Part shown: in pieces, positions 7,450 through 16,501 of the stretch | Layout: each line of letters opens with the position of its first letter | How positions within the stretch are numbered: the stretch's first letter is position 1 | Origin: Aquitalea aquatica | GTDB lineage: Bacteria > Pseudomonadota > Gammaproteobacteria > Burkholderiales > Chromobacteriaceae | Assembly (NCBI RefSeq): GCF_013911085.1 | Contig: NZ_JACERN010000007.1 | Coordinates: 1 to 32,664 of the forward strand | DNA length: 32,664 nucleotides | Direction: 5' to 3' | Program-made: the position numbers and the translations under genes | Notes under the pieces: model-generated | Seen by the model: the letters and a program-made list of their open reading frames with translations, nothing else | Databases searched by the model: none | Told to the model about the DNA's origin: nothing

Positions 7450-7743
7450 TGCACTGCTTGATTGGCCCAAATTCTAGTGTTCTCAGCGCGATGCGGCAAG
7501 TCTTGACAGCGCTCAGAAAATGCGAAATCCGCGCCAGATAAGGCTTGCAGGGTGATAGGAATTTTTTGGGGCATGGTTGCCTGCTTTTGGTGCCGACAGG
7601 AAATCCAATAAAGACAAGCTTCTGGGGGGTGATGCGCGCCCGCCACAACATCTGGTGTTTTGCCGCTGTTGCGTGTCCGCTACGCTATTGGCATGAAAAT
7701 TCGATGACAGTTCATGGAGGGTGGCAAGTGGCCGGGCCGCTGG
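7450..7743. other. Intergenic stretch between nrdA control region and pgeF terminator
   Basis: I see no convincing gene here. Frames that cross it lack ribosome sites and recognisable protein features. The nrdA promoter's -35 side probably lies near 7465-7475 (TTGGGC on the reverse strand). Nothing else stands out. Confidence 0.5.
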
Positions 7744-7791
7744 CAAAGAAAAACGGCAGCCACCGCACCAAAAGTGCTGGGGCTGCCGTTG
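7744..7791 (-). terminator. Rho-independent terminator after pgeF
   Basis: On the reverse strand AACGGCAGCC and GGCTGCCGTT form a strong stem with an inner CAGCACTTTTGGTG hairpin, followed by TTTTTCTTT. It begins about 15 bases after the pgeF stop and closes the rluD-pgeF unit. Confidence 0.9.
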
Positions 7792-7805
7792 GCTCTGGGG
7801 CAGGG

Positions 7806-8564
7806 TCAGTCTTGTGGCTGCAGCCAGATCAGGCTGGCCATGCGTCCGGTTACCCCGTCACGGCGATAGGAGAAGAAACGCTCGCGCTCGATGACCGTGC
7901 AGAAGTCGCCACCGTAAACCCGGCTGACGCCAGCGGCGGCCAGACGCTGGCGCGCCAACTGATAGATATCGGCCAGATACTTGCCCTCGCCGATGTCGGT
8001 GAAGGCAGTGGCGGCGGCCGGGTCGCAGGCGATGAAGGCAGCGCGTACTTCGGCACCAACTTCAAATGCATCCGGGCCGATGGCCGGTCCCAGCCAGGCC
8101 ATGAGCGTGGATGGTGCCACGGTAGTGGCGCTGACGGCCGCTTCCAGCACGCCATCGCACAGCCCGCGCCAGCCGGCATGGGCGGCGGCGACCACGCTGC
8201 CGGCGTCGTCACATAGCAAGACTGGCAGACAGTCAGCCGTCATCACCACGCACACCTTGCCCGGCTGGCGGCTGAAGCTGGCATCGGCATCCAGCAGGGT
8301 TTCGCCTATTTCAGCAGTGTCCACCACATTGGTGCCGTGCACCTGATTGAGCCAGGCCGGCTCGTCCGGCAGCAGCAGACGCAGCTGTTCGCGGTTGGCG
8401 GCAACGGCTTCCGGCTGATCACCTACATGGGTGCCCAGGTTGAAGCTGTCGTAGGGTGGCTGGCTGACACCACCCTGGCGGGTGGTGAGCAGGGTGCGCA
8501 CGGCAGCCGGAGCCGGCCAGTCGGCTTGCAGTAGCGGGCTGTTGCCGGCTTCAGTCACGGACAT
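7806..8564 (-). CDS. pgeF: Peptidoglycan editing factor / YfiH-type laccase-domain protein (252 aa)
   Basis: This is a member of the Cu-oxidase_4 (DUF152, YfiH) family, annotated as polyphenol oxidase. In E. coli the protein is known to keep L-serine-containing muropeptide precursors out of the cell wall. The conserved metal-site motifs are visible: NQVHGTNVV, MTADCLPVLLCDD and AAAHAGWRGLCDGVL, and the C-terminus has the YRRDGVTGRMASLIWL signature. I start it at 8564 (MSVTEAGNSP), which overlaps the end of rluD by 14 bases and gives a normal length. A longer frame to 8735 lies wholly inside rluD and reads as low-complexity sequence. The overlap points to translational coupling with rluD. Confidence 0.93.
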   Translation of the reverse strand: MSVTEAGNSPLLQADWPAPAAVRTLLTTRQGGVSQPPYDSFNLGTHVGDQPEAVAANREQLRLLLPDEPAWLNQVHGTNVVDTAEIGETLLDADASFSRQPGKVCVVMTADCLPVLLCDDAGSVVAAAHAGWRGLCDGVLEAAVSATTVAPSTLMAWLGPAIGPDAFEVGAEVRAAFIACDPAAATAFTDIGEGKYLADIYQLARQRLAAAGVSRVYGGDFCTVIERERFFSYRRDGVTGRMASLIWLQPQD

Positions 8565-9651
8565 AGATGACCTCGATGTCGCCGTCGTCGTCTTCGTCAT
8601 CATCGTCCTCGTCTTCATCCCATTCTTCGGCCAGCGGTGCGGCCTGCTCCATGCGTTCGCCGCTTTCGCCGCGCAGGGTGTCCAGCAGGAAGCGGAAGTC
8701 GTCCGGCAGCGGGGCTTGCCAGCTGCGTTCTTCACCGGTGGCCGGGTGGATCAGCGCCAGCTTGTAGGCGTGCAATGCCTGACGGCCAAAGTTTTTCACC
8801 ACGGTGGCGATATCTTCGTCCATCTTGTGACGCGGGTTGCCGTACAGCTGGTCGCCAGCCAGCGGGTGGCGTGCTTCCTTCATGTGTACCCGGATCTGGT
8901 GGGTGCGGCCGGTTTCCAGCTTGCACTCGATATAAGAGTGGGCGTCGTAGCGTTCCAGCACCCGGACGTGGGTGATGGCGGTCTTGCCGCCAAACTTCAG
9001 CACGGCCATGCGCAGGCGGTTGTGCGGATCGCGGCCGATCAGCGTGTTGATGGTGCCGTCGAAGGGGACAACGCCGTCGGCAATGGCGCGATAGATGCGC
9101 TTGACGCTGCGTGCCTGCATCTGGCGCACCAGCTCGGTTTGTGCCGGCAGGGTCTTGGCGACCACCATCAGGCCGCTGGTATCCTTGTCCAGCCGGTGCA
9201 CGATGCCGGCGCGCGGCACATGCGCCAGCGACGGGCAGTGGTGCAGCAGGCCGTTGAGCAGGGTGCCGGTCCAGTTGCCGCTGGCCGGATGCACCACCAG
9301 GCCGGCCGGTTTGTTCACCACCAGGATGTGTTCATCTTCGTAAACAATGGGCAAATCCATGGCTTCCGGCTGGAAAGCCATTTCTTCATTTGACTGAACA
9401 ATGGTAACGTCCAGCTTTTCGCCACCCAGCAGTCTGGTTTTTGGCGGGACGACTTTGCCGTCCACCAGTACATGGCCATCCTTGATCCATTGGGTCAGGC
9501 GGCTGCGGGAGTAATCGGGGAGGAGTTTGGCAAGAGCTGCGTCGAGGCGTTCGCTACCCAAAGAGAGCGGAACCTCCAGCTGTTGTCGAGCAGATACCTC
9601 GTTTTCCGAGATATCGCTATAATCCTCCGAGTCAAAGTAAGGATCGGTCAT
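8551..9651 (-). CDS. rluD: 23S rRNA pseudouridine synthase RluD, with acidic C-terminal tail
   Basis: RluD makes pseudouridines in helix 69 of 23S rRNA. An S4 RNA-binding domain (about 30-90, SERLDAALAKLLPDYSRSRL) precedes the RluA-type catalytic domain. The catalytic aspartate lies in GIVHRLDKDTSGLMVVAKT, and ETGRTHQIRVHM is also present. The C-terminus is unusual: about 20 residues made almost only of Asp and Glu (WDEDEDDDDEDDDGD) followed by IEVIYVRD. The start at 9651 (MTDPYFDSEDYSD) fits homologue length but has no Shine-Dalgarno sequence, and its ATG overlaps the bamD ATG on the other strand by two bases. The frame also continues upstream to 9708. It is followed by pgeF with a 14-base overlap. 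Confidence 0.93.
   Translation of the reverse strand: MTDPYFDSEDYSDISENEVSARQQLEVPLSLGSERLDAALAKLLPDYSRSRLTQWIKDGHVLVDGKVVPPKTRLLGGEKLDVTIVQSNEEMAFQPEAMDLPIVYEDEHILVVNKPAGLVVHPASGNWTGTLLNGLLHHCPSLAHVPRAGIVHRLDKDTSGLMVVAKTLPAQTELVRQMQARSVKRIYRAIADGVVPFDGTINTLIGRDPHNRLRMAVLKFGGKTAITHVRVLERYDAHSYIECKLETGRTHQIRVHMKEARHPLAGDQLYGNPRHKMDEDIATVVKNFGRQALHAYKLALIHPATGEERSWQAPLPDDFRFLLDTLRGESGERMEQAAPLAEEWDEDEDDDDEDDDGDIEVIYVRD
9618..9623 (+). promoter_or_regulatory. Consensus -10 element for bamD inside the rluD reading frame
   Basis: TATAAT lies 26 bases before the bamD ATG, within codons 10-12 of rluD. No good -35 is visible at 16-18 bp. Transcription would start near 9630. TAAGGA (9638-9643) is the bamD ribosome site. 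Confidence 0.55.
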
Positions 9652-10441
9652 GAAAAGATACGTTGTAGCAGCAATGTTGGTGATGGGGCTTGCCGGTTGT
9701 GCAACCACGGAAACCTACGACGAAACGCGCGGCTGGACCGTGGAAAAGCTCTACTCGGAAGCTCGGGATGAACTGAATAGCGGTAATTATACCCGTGCTG
9801 TCAAGCTGTACGAAACGCTGGAAGCGCGCTACCCCTATGGTCGCTACGCCCAGCAGGCCGAAATGGACCTGGCCTATACCCATTACAAGGACAATGAACC
9901 GGAGCTGGCGATCGCCGCTGCCGACCGCTTTATCAAGCTGCATCCGGCTCACCCGAATGTGGATTACATGTACTATCTCAAGGGCCTGGTGTATTACAAC
10001 GACGACCAGGGCATGTTGTCGAAATGGGCCGGTCAGGACATGAGCGAGCGTGACCCCAAGGCCGCCCGCGAGTCTTTCCTGGCTTTCCGCGAGCTGACCA
10101 CCCGCTTCCCCAGCAGCAAGTATAGTGCGGATGCGCTGACAAAGATGAATCGTCTGGTGGATGCGCTGGGTGGCAGCGAAATGCACGTGGCTCGTTATTA
10201 CATGAAGCGCGGTGCTTATCTGGCTGCCACCAACCGTGCCCAGGGCGTGGTGAAGGAATATTCCAATACCAAGTATCCGGAAGAAGCGCTGGCGCTGATG
10301 GTGACCGCCTACGACAAGCTGGGCATGACTCAATTGAGCGGCGATGCCAAGCGTGTGCTGGCCCTGAACTACCCCAAGAGCGCCTATCTGACCCAGCCGT
10401 GGACAGTCGAGGAAATGCCGTGGTGGAAAGTGTGGAAGTAA
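9650..10441 (+). CDS. bamD: Outer membrane protein assembly factor BamD (ComL-type lipoprotein)
   Basis: BamD is the essential lipoprotein of the BAM complex that inserts beta-barrel proteins into the outer membrane. A 16-residue signal ends in the lipobox LAGC with Cys17 as the lipidation site. The mature part is a run of TPR-like helical repeats (for example KLYETLEARYPYGRYAQQAEMDLAY and SFLAFRELTTRFPSSKYSADAL). It ends with the family's C-terminal region, closing in PWWKVWK. At 263 aa the length is standard. TAAGGA six bases before the ATG supports the start. The gene is divergent from rluD with overlapping start codons and is closed by a strong terminator. Confidence 0.97.
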   Translation: MKRYVVAAMLVMGLAGCATTETYDETRGWTVEKLYSEARDELNSGNYTRAVKLYETLEARYPYGRYAQQAEMDLAYTHYKDNEPELAIAAADRFIKLHPAHPNVDYMYYLKGLVYYNDDQGMLSKWAGQDMSERDPKAARESFLAFRELTTRFPSSKYSADALTKMNRLVDALGGSEMHVARYYMKRGAYLAATNRAQGVVKEYSNTKYPEEALALMVTAYDKLGMTQLSGDAKRVLALNYPKSAYLTQPWTVEEMPWWKVWK

Positions 10442-10462
10442 TTCCACCAGTCTGTTTAGCTG

Positions 10463-10490
10463 AAAAGGCCGCGTTTGCGGCCTTTTTCTT
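10463..10490 (+). terminator. Rho-independent terminator after bamD
   Basis: AAAAGGCCGC, loop GTTT, GCGGCCTTTT, followed by a T-rich run. It lies 22 bases after the bamD stop. Its complement may also serve glnB, which converges on it. Confidence 0.93.
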
Positions 10491-10527
10491 TACCTGCGGC
10501 CAGCAGCAGCCGGCGGCAGGGCGCTGA

Positions 10528-10890
<363 letters not shown>

Positions 10891-10950
10891 TTATTGTTCC
10901 GGAAATGCGCTGTGGACGGTTGGTTGCCCGACATTCGCCTCAGAATGGCC

Positions 10951-10979
10951 TTAATGCACGGCCTGTTTTGCTGTATTAT
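10951..10979 (+). promoter_or_regulatory. Candidate purL promoter
   Basis: TTAATG (10951-10956) and TATTAT (10974-10979) are 17 bp apart, about 35 bases before the purL start. The -10 is good and the -35 weak. No PurR-like palindrome or riboswitch is evident in the 147-bp glnB-purL gap. Confidence 0.5.
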
Positions 10980-11013
10980 GACGCGCTTTCCTGATACTTG
11001 TCGCGAGTGTTGC

Positions 11014-14000
11014 ATGTCGACCATTCTCAAGCTGCGGGGCGGTGCCGCCCTGTCCCAGTTTCGTCTTGAAAAACTTCTCGCTGCGGCGGCCGAGGCCGGT
11101 TTGCCCGAGATCAGCGTGAAAGCCGAATTCTGGCATTTCGCCGAAAGCGAAAGCCAACTCTCGACCGAACAGCAAGATATTCTGGGCAAGCTGCTCAATT
11201 ATGGCGAGGCCCCGTATCCGGACGCGCCGCAGGGCGAGCTGTTCCTGGTGACGCCACGACTGGGTACCCTGTCGCCCTGGGCATCCAAGGCCACCGACAT
11301 CGCCCGCCACTGCGGGCTGGAGCAAGTGCTACGCATCGAACGCGGCACTGCCTACTGGATCAGCACCGCTGGTATATCTTTAAGTGAAGAGGCTCGTCAG
11401 GTTTTGGCGGGCCTCTTGCACGATCGCATGACTGAAACCGTTTTGCCAGCGCTGGATGACGCAGACAAGCTGTTCGTGCACATGGACCCGCAACCGCTGA
11501 CCAGCGTGGATATCCTGGCTGGCGGCCGTGCCGCTCTGGAAGCCGCCAACCGTACACTGGGCCTGGCGCTGTCCGAAGACGAAATCGTCTATCTGGTGGA
11601 CAACTTCACCCGCATGGGCCGCAATCCCACCGACGTTGAGCTGATGATGTTTGCCCAGGCCAACTCGGAACATTGCCGTCACAAGATTTTCAATGCGCAG
11701 TTCGTGATCGATGGTGTAGAGCAGGGCAAGTCCTTGTTCCGCATGATTCGTGACACGCACGATGCACATCCGGAAGGCACGCTGGTCGCCTACAAGGACA
11801 ACGCCTCGGTGATCGAGGGTGCCTTCATCGACCGCTTCTACCCGGCACCGGAAACGGCCGAGTACGGTTTCACCACCGAACCGACCGACATCCTGATGAA
11901 GGTGGAAACCCACAACCACCCGACCGCCATTTCCCCGTTCCCGGGTGCGTCTACCGGCTCCGGTGGTGAAATCCGTGACGAGGGCGCTACCGGCCGTGGT
12001 TCGCGCCCCAAGGCTGGCCTGACCGGCTTTACCGTATCCAACCTGAACATTCCGGGCTTCAAACAGCCGTGGGAAGTGTACAGCGACGAGCAGGCCGAAT
12101 ATGGCCGCCCGGGTCGTATCGCCTCGGCGCTGCAGATCATGCTGGATGGCCCGATTGGCGGCGCTGCCTTCAATAATGAATTCGGTCGTCCCAACCTGAC
12201 CGGCTACTTCCGTACCTTTGAAGAAGTGGTGGATGGCGAAGTGCGCGGCTATCACAAGCCGATCATGATTGCTGGTGGCCTCGGCAGCATCCAGCAGCAA
12301 CAGATTCACAAGAACGAAATCCCGGAAGGCGCTTTGCTGATCCAGCTGGGTGGCCCCAGCCTGCTGATCGGCCTGGGCGGCGGCGCGGCATCCTCGATGG
12401 ACACCGGTGCCAACAGCGAAAACCTGGACTTCGACTCGGTACAGCGTGGCAACCCGGAAATCGAGCGCCGCTGTCAGGAAGTGATCGACCGTTGCTGGCA
12501 GTACGGCAGCAACAACCCTATCGTGTCGATCCACGACGTGGGCGCCGGCGGCCTGTCCAATGCTTTCCCGGAACTGGTGAATGACGCCGGCCGTGGTGCC
12601 ATCTTCCATCTGCGCAAGGTGCATCTGGAAGAAAAGGGTATGACGCCGATGCAGATCTGGTCCAACGAATCGCAAGAGCGTTACGTGCTGGCCATCCTGC
12701 CGCAGGACCTGGAACGCTTTACCGCCATTTGCGAACGCGAGCGCTGTCCGTTTGCCGTGCTGGGTGTGGCCACTGATGATGGCCATCTGCAAGTGCGTGA
12801 TGATCACTTCAACAACAATCCGGTAGACATGCCGCTGGAAGTGCTGCTGGGCAAGCCGCCGCGCATGACCCGCGACGTCAAGACCGTGCCGCTGGAATTC
12901 CGCGTGTTCGATGCCTCGCGCTTCGATCTGAAGGAAACCGCCTACCGTGTGCTGCGTAATCCGGCCGTGGCTGACAAATCCTTCCTGATCACCATCGGCG
13001 ACCGCTCGGTGGGCGGCATGACCGCACGCGACCAGATGGTGGGTCCGTGGCAGGTGCCGGTGGCCGATGTGGCCGTCACCACCATGGGCTTTAACAGCCA
13101 TCGTGGCGAAGCCATGGCCATGGGCGAGCGTACCCCGACCGCACTGTTTGATGCCGCCGCGTCCGGCCGCATGGCCATTGGCGAGTCGCTCACCAATATC
13201 GCCGCCAGCTTTGTCAGTCACATCGGCAACATTAAGCTGTCTGCCAACTGGATGGCTGCGGCTGGCCATTCGGGCGAAGAAGTCCGCCTGTACCAGACCG
13301 TGGAAGCGGTTTCGCGCCTGAGCCAGGACCTGGGCATCAGCATCCCGGTCGGCAAGGACTCGCTGTCGATGAAAACCGTGTGGGAAGAGCAGGGCGAGAA
13401 GAAGTCGGTGACAGCACCGGTTTCGCTGATCGTCACCGCTTTCTCGCCGGTGGAAGACGTGCGCAAGACGGTAACCCCGCAGCTGCGCAATGAAAAAGAC
13501 ACCGACATCATCCTGGTGGACCTGGGCTATGGCCGCTGCCGCCTGGGTGGCTCCATCTATGGCCAGGTATGGAAGGCGATGGAAGGCCGTGCGCCGGACG
13601 TGGAAAGCCCGGCCCAGCTGGCTGCTTTCTTCAACACCGTGCAAAGCCTGCTGCGTGACGACATGCTGCTGGCCTATCACGACCGTTCCGATGGCGGCCT
13701 GTTTGCCACGCTGGCGGAAATGATGTTTGCCGGCCATGTCGGCCTGACGGTTGACCTGCAGGAACTGGTGATCGAGCGCAAGAATACCCAGCGCTTCATC
13801 GACGATTTCGTGCAGCCGACAGCAGAAGCAGCCACCCACGGCCGCATCATGCGCGTGCTGTTCAATGAAGAGCTGGGCGCCGTGCTGCAGGTGAAAAAGG
13901 CCCACACTTCCGAGGTGATTTCCCGCTTCATGGCTGCCGGTATTGGCCGCGAGCTGTTTGTACTGGGCAAGATCAACAGCAAGGACCGCCTGGTCATCAA

Positions 14001-14973
14001 TCATCATGGTGACGAGCTGTTCAACGAAAGCCGTATCGACCTGCACAAGGCCTGGAGCGAAACCAGCTATCGCCTGCAACGCATGCGTGACAACCCGGCC
14101 TGCGCCGACAGCGAGCATCTGCTGTTGTCCAATGCCAAGTCGGACGGTCTGTTTGCCAAGCTGTCGTTTGATACGGAGCAGAACCCGGCCGCGCCGTTCA
14201 TCGCCACCGGTGCGCGTCCGCGCATGGCCATCCTGCGCGAGCAGGGGGTGAACGGTCAGCTGGAAATGGGTGCCGCATTCGACCGCGCCGGCTTCCAGGC
14301 CGTCGACGTGCACATGAGCGACATCATCAGCGGTCGCGTATCGCTGGCTGATTTCAAGGGCCTGGCTGCTTGCGGTGGCTTCAGCTACGGCGACGTGCTG
14401 GGTGCCGGTGAAGGCTGGGCCAAGAGCGTGCTGTTCAACCCGCGTGCTCGTGAGCAGTTCGAAGCCTTCTTCCAGCGCGGCGATACCTTCGCATTGGGTG
14501 TGTGCAATGGCTGCCAGATGATGTCCAATCTGTCCGGCATCATTCCGGGCGCACAGCACTGGCCGAAATTCCAGCGCAATGCGTCGGAGCAGTTTGAAGC
14601 CCGCTTCACCATGGTGGAAGTGACCGAGTCGCCGTCCATCTTCCTGGCCGACATGGTAGGTAGCCAGTTGCCGGTAGTGGTCAGCCACGGCGAAGGCCGC
14701 GCCGTGTTTGCCCCGGGCGCACAGGACGGCGTGCTTGCCGCGCTGCGTTATGTCGATTTCGATGGTCGCGCTACCGAAACCTACCCGCTGAACCCGAACG
14801 GTTCGCCGGCCGGTATTACCGGTGTCACCACCGCTGATGGCCGCTTCACCATCATGATGCCGCACCCGGAACGCGTGTTCCGTACCGTGCAGAACAGCTG
14901 GCACCCGGATAACTGGGGCGAGAACGGTGCCTGGTTCCGCATGTTCGCCTCGGCCCGTCGCTGGGTGGGCTAA
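11014..14973 (+). CDS. purL: Phosphoribosylformylglycinamidine synthase (large single-chain form)
   Basis: PurL catalyses the fourth step of purine synthesis, FGAR + glutamine + ATP to FGAM. At 1319 aa it is the large proteobacterial form. Visible parts are an N-terminal PurS-like region and the synthetase core ([51 protein letters not shown]). The class I glutamine amidotransferase domain at the end has Cys1164 (VCNGCQMM), His1284 and Glu1286 (PHPERVF). I start it at 11014 ([18 protein letters not shown]), matching homologue length; the frame is open further upstream but that part is antisense to glnB. The Shine-Dalgarno is weak (GAG about eight bases upstream). Strong codon bias is consistent with high expression. 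It ends at a bidirectional terminator. Confidence 0.97.
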   Translation: MSTILKLRGGAALSQFRLEKLLAAAAEAGLPEISVKAEFWHFAESESQLSTEQQDILGKLLNYGEAPYPDAPQGELFLVTPRLGTLSPWASKATDIARHCGLEQVLRIERGTAYWISTAGISLSEEARQVLAGLLHDRMTETVLPALDDADKLFVHMDPQPLTSVDILAGGRAALEAANRTLGLALSEDEIVYLVDNFTRMGRNPTDVELMMFAQANSEHCRHKIFNAQFVIDGVEQGKSLFRMIRDTHDAHPEGTLVAYKDNASVIEGAFIDRFYPAPETAEYGFTTEPTDILMKVETHNHPTAISPFPGASTGSGGEIRDEGATGRGSRPKAGLTGFTVSNLNIPGFKQPWEVYSDEQAEYGRPGRIASALQIMLDGPIGGAAFNNEFGRPNLTGYFRTFEEVVDGEVRGYHKPIMIAGGLGSIQQQQIHKNEIPEGALLIQLGGPSLLIGLGGGAASSMDTGANSENLDFDSVQRGNPEIERRCQEVIDRCWQYGSNNPIVSIHDVGAGGLSNAFPELVNDAGRGAIFHLRKVHLEEKGMTPMQIWSNESQERYVLAILPQDLERFTAICERERCPFAVLGVATDDGHLQVRDDHFNNNPVDMPLEVLLGKPPRMTRDVKTVPLEFRVFDASRFDLKETAYRVLRNPAVADKSFLITIGDRSVGGMTARDQMVGPWQVPVADVAVTTMGFNSHRGEAMAMGERTPTALFDAAASGRMAIGESLTNIAASFVSHIGNIKLSANWMAAAGHSGEEVRLYQTVEAVSRLSQDLGISIPVGKDSLSMKTVWEEQGEKKSVTAPVSLIVTAFSPVEDVRKTVTPQLRNEKDTDIILVDLGYGRCRLGGSIYGQVWKAMEGRAPDVESPAQLAAFFNTVQSLLRDDMLLAYHDRSDGGLFATLAEMMFAGHVGLTVDLQELVIERKNTQRFIDDFVQPTAEAATHGRIMRVLFNEELGAVLQVKKAHTSEVISRFMAAGIGRELFVLGKINSKDRLVINHHGDELFNESRIDLHKAWSETSYRLQRMRDNPACADSEHLLLSNAKSDGLFAKLSFDTEQNPAAPFIATGARPRMAILREQGVNGQLEMGAAFDRAGFQAVDVHMSDIISGRVSLADFKGLAACGGFSYGDVLGAGEGWAKSVLFNPRAREQFEAFFQRGDTFALGVCNGCQMMSNLSGIIPGAQHWPKFQRNASEQFEARFTMVEVTESPSIFLADMVGSQLPVVVSHGEGRAVFAPGAQDGVLAALRYVDFDGRATETYPLNPNGSPAGITGVTTADGRFTIMMPHPERVFRTVQNSWHPDNWGENGAWFRMFASARRWVG

Positions 14974-15000
14974 GCAGGCTGCGCGATATATCGCAAAACA

Positions 15001-15030
15001 AAACGGAAGCCTTAGGGCTTCCGTTTTTTT
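15001..15030. terminator. Bidirectional terminator between purL and cdd
   Basis: AAACGGAAGCC, loop TTAG, GGCTTCCGTTT, with a T-run on the + strand and TTTTGTTTT on the reverse strand. It serves purL and the converging cdd. Confidence 0.92.
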
Positions 15031-15071
15031 ATGTGCGCTGCGAGGGTGCTGCTCGGCCCCGCTGCTGGTCG

Positions 15072-15509
15072 TTACGTAGAACTGGCCGCGTCGCTCAGGT
15101 TTTTCGGGCCAAAGGCATGCGGCAGCAAGACATCCAGTGTGGTGTCGATACGTTCACTGCCATCGCAGATGCAGCGCACCAGCATGCCGGGGCCAAATTC
15201 GTTCAGTACCTGACGGCAAGCGCCGCAAGGCGAGGTCGGGGTGGCGGTAGGGGTATAGACGCAGACCGCCACAATCTCCTGCAGATCGTGCAATACGCGA
15301 GCCGAATAGATGGCGGTGCGCTCGGCGCAATTGGCGAGGCCATAGCTGGCGTTTTCGACATTGCAGCCGGGGTGGATCTGCCCCTGTGCATCCAGAATGG
15401 CAGCGCCAACGGCGAAGCGGCTATAGGGCACATAGGCACGGCGGGCGGCGTCACGCGCGGCTTGTTCAAGCGCGGCCCACTGGGCCGGGGTAGGTGTGTG
15501 CTGCGGCAT
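15072..15509 (-). CDS. cdd: Cytidine deaminase (tetrameric type)
   Basis: It deaminates cytidine and deoxycytidine to uridine and deoxyuridine in pyrimidine salvage. The 145-aa protein has the zinc and catalytic residues of the small tetrameric class: Cys61 and Glu63 in NCAERTAI, Cys95 and Cys98 in SPCGACRQVL, plus GCNVENASYGL. The start at 15509 has AGGA about nine bases upstream; a longer frame to 15566 would run through the candidate promoter and the argP stop. It lies 53 bases downstream of argP on the same strand. Confidence 0.95.
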   Translation of the reverse strand: MPQHTPTPAQWAALEQAARDAARRAYVPYSRFAVGAAILDAQGQIHPGCNVENASYGLANCAERTAIYSARVLHDLQEIVAVCVYTPTATPTSPCGACRQVLNEFGPGMLVRCICDGSERIDTTLDVLLPHAFGPKNLSDAASST

Positions 15510-15537
15510 ATTGTCTGATCCTGATGCAGGGCGCGTG

Positions 15538-15566
15538 ATCTTGCTCCCGTGCTTGACAGCTGTCAA
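15538..15566 (-). promoter_or_regulatory. Candidate cdd promoter with a 14-bp perfect palindrome
   Basis: TTGACAGCTGTCAA (15553-15566) is a perfect palindrome overlapping the argP stop codon. Its first half is a consensus -35 on the reverse strand (TTGACA), followed after 17 bp by CAAGAT, a poor -10. It may be an operator or a chance palindrome. Confidence 0.4.
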
Positions 15567-16468
15567 CGCTCGGGCAGCTGCTGGCGTAATACCTGCCGCG
15601 CCCAGCCGAGCAGGGCGGTACTCAGATCGCCAGCCAGCGAAGATTCCACCCGCCAGTGATGCCAGTACAAGGGCAGATCGACATACTGGCCGGGTAGCAA
15701 ATCCAGCAGGCGGCCACTCTCCAGGTCATCATCTATCATCAGCTCCGGCAGCAGGCTGTAGGCCAGCCCCAGCCGGGTTGCCTGCACGAAACCCTGTGGC
15801 GTGGGCAGGGTGATGTGGGGGGTGCTGCCGTCATAGCCGGCGACCTGGCGCAGAAACTGGCTGTGCAAATCGTCCTTGCCGCTGAAAATGATGGCCGGTG
15901 CCTGTGCCAATGCCGCATGCGTGAAGCCGTCGGCAAAGTAGCGAGCGGCAAAGTCCGGCGTGGCCAGGCACAGATAACGCATACAGCCGAGGAAATGGCA
16001 TTCACCCCCCTGTATCGGCGTGTCGCGGGTACCAATGCAGCCAGCGACATGGCCGCTGCGCATCAGCTCGTGGGTGTAGTCCTGATCATCCATCATCACG
16101 TCGAACAGCAAGCGGCGGCGCTGCATGAGTTCTTGCACGGCGGGCAGAAACCAGGTGGCCAGGCTGTCGGCATTCACGCCCACGGCCAGCGTGGTGAAGT
16201 CGCTTTGTTCGCCATCCGGCAGCAGGGTATTAAGGAGTTCGCCTTCCATCAGACTGAGCTGACGGAAGTGTTGCAGCAGCAGGCGGCCGGCGGTGGTGGG
16301 GGCCGGTGGGCTAGTACGGGTAAGCACTGGCTGCCCCAGGTGTTCTTCCAGCTGGCGTATGCGCTGGGAAATGGCCGACTGGGTCAGAAACAGCTTGCGT
16401 GCCGCCTTATCGAAGCCGCCGCTGTCCACCACGGCGGACAGGGCTTCCAGTTGTTTCGGGTCGAGCAC
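15563..16468 (-). CDS. argP: LysR-family regulator ArgP (GTG start)
   Basis: ArgP (IciA/LysG type) senses lysine and arginine and activates the amino-acid exporter argO. The N-terminal winged helix (about 3-62, LEALSAVVDSGGFDKAARKL, TQSAISQRIRQLEEHLGQPV) and the rest of the 301-aa chain match ArgP closely in layout, including ALSAVVDSGGFDKAA at the start and the MDDQDYTHELMRSG segment. The start codon is GTG at 16468, chosen because GGAG lies six bases before it. It follows the MFS gene by 33 bases on the same strand, so it may be co-transcribed from the pirin-MFS unit. Its expected target, argO, is about 5.4 kb away on the opposite strand. Confidence 0.9.
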   Translation of the reverse strand: MLDPKQLEALSAVVDSGGFDKAARKLFLTQSAISQRIRQLEEHLGQPVLTRTSPPAPTTAGRLLLQHFRQLSLMEGELLNTLLPDGEQSDFTTLAVGVNADSLATWFLPAVQELMQRRRLLFDVMMDDQDYTHELMRSGHVAGCIGTRDTPIQGGECHFLGCMRYLCLATPDFAARYFADGFTHAALAQAPAIIFSGKDDLHSQFLRQVAGYDGSTPHITLPTPQGFVQATRLGLAYSLLPELMIDDDLESGRLLDLLPGQYVDLPLYWHHWRVESSLAGDLSTALLGWARQVLRQQLPER

Positions 16469-16501
16469 GGCAGGCTCCGGCGATGGCAGAAGAAAGCCAT
16501 G

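Noticed and set aside
7328-7651. 108-codon N-terminal extension of nrdA
   Set aside because: It covers the DnaA/NrdR control region, and a strong ribosome site sits just before 7327.
11380-14904. A 1174-codon open frame on the reverse strand opposite purL
   Set aside because: It is the mirror of a strongly biased high-GC gene, with His/Gln/Ala-rich nonsense sequence, no domain and no ribosome site.
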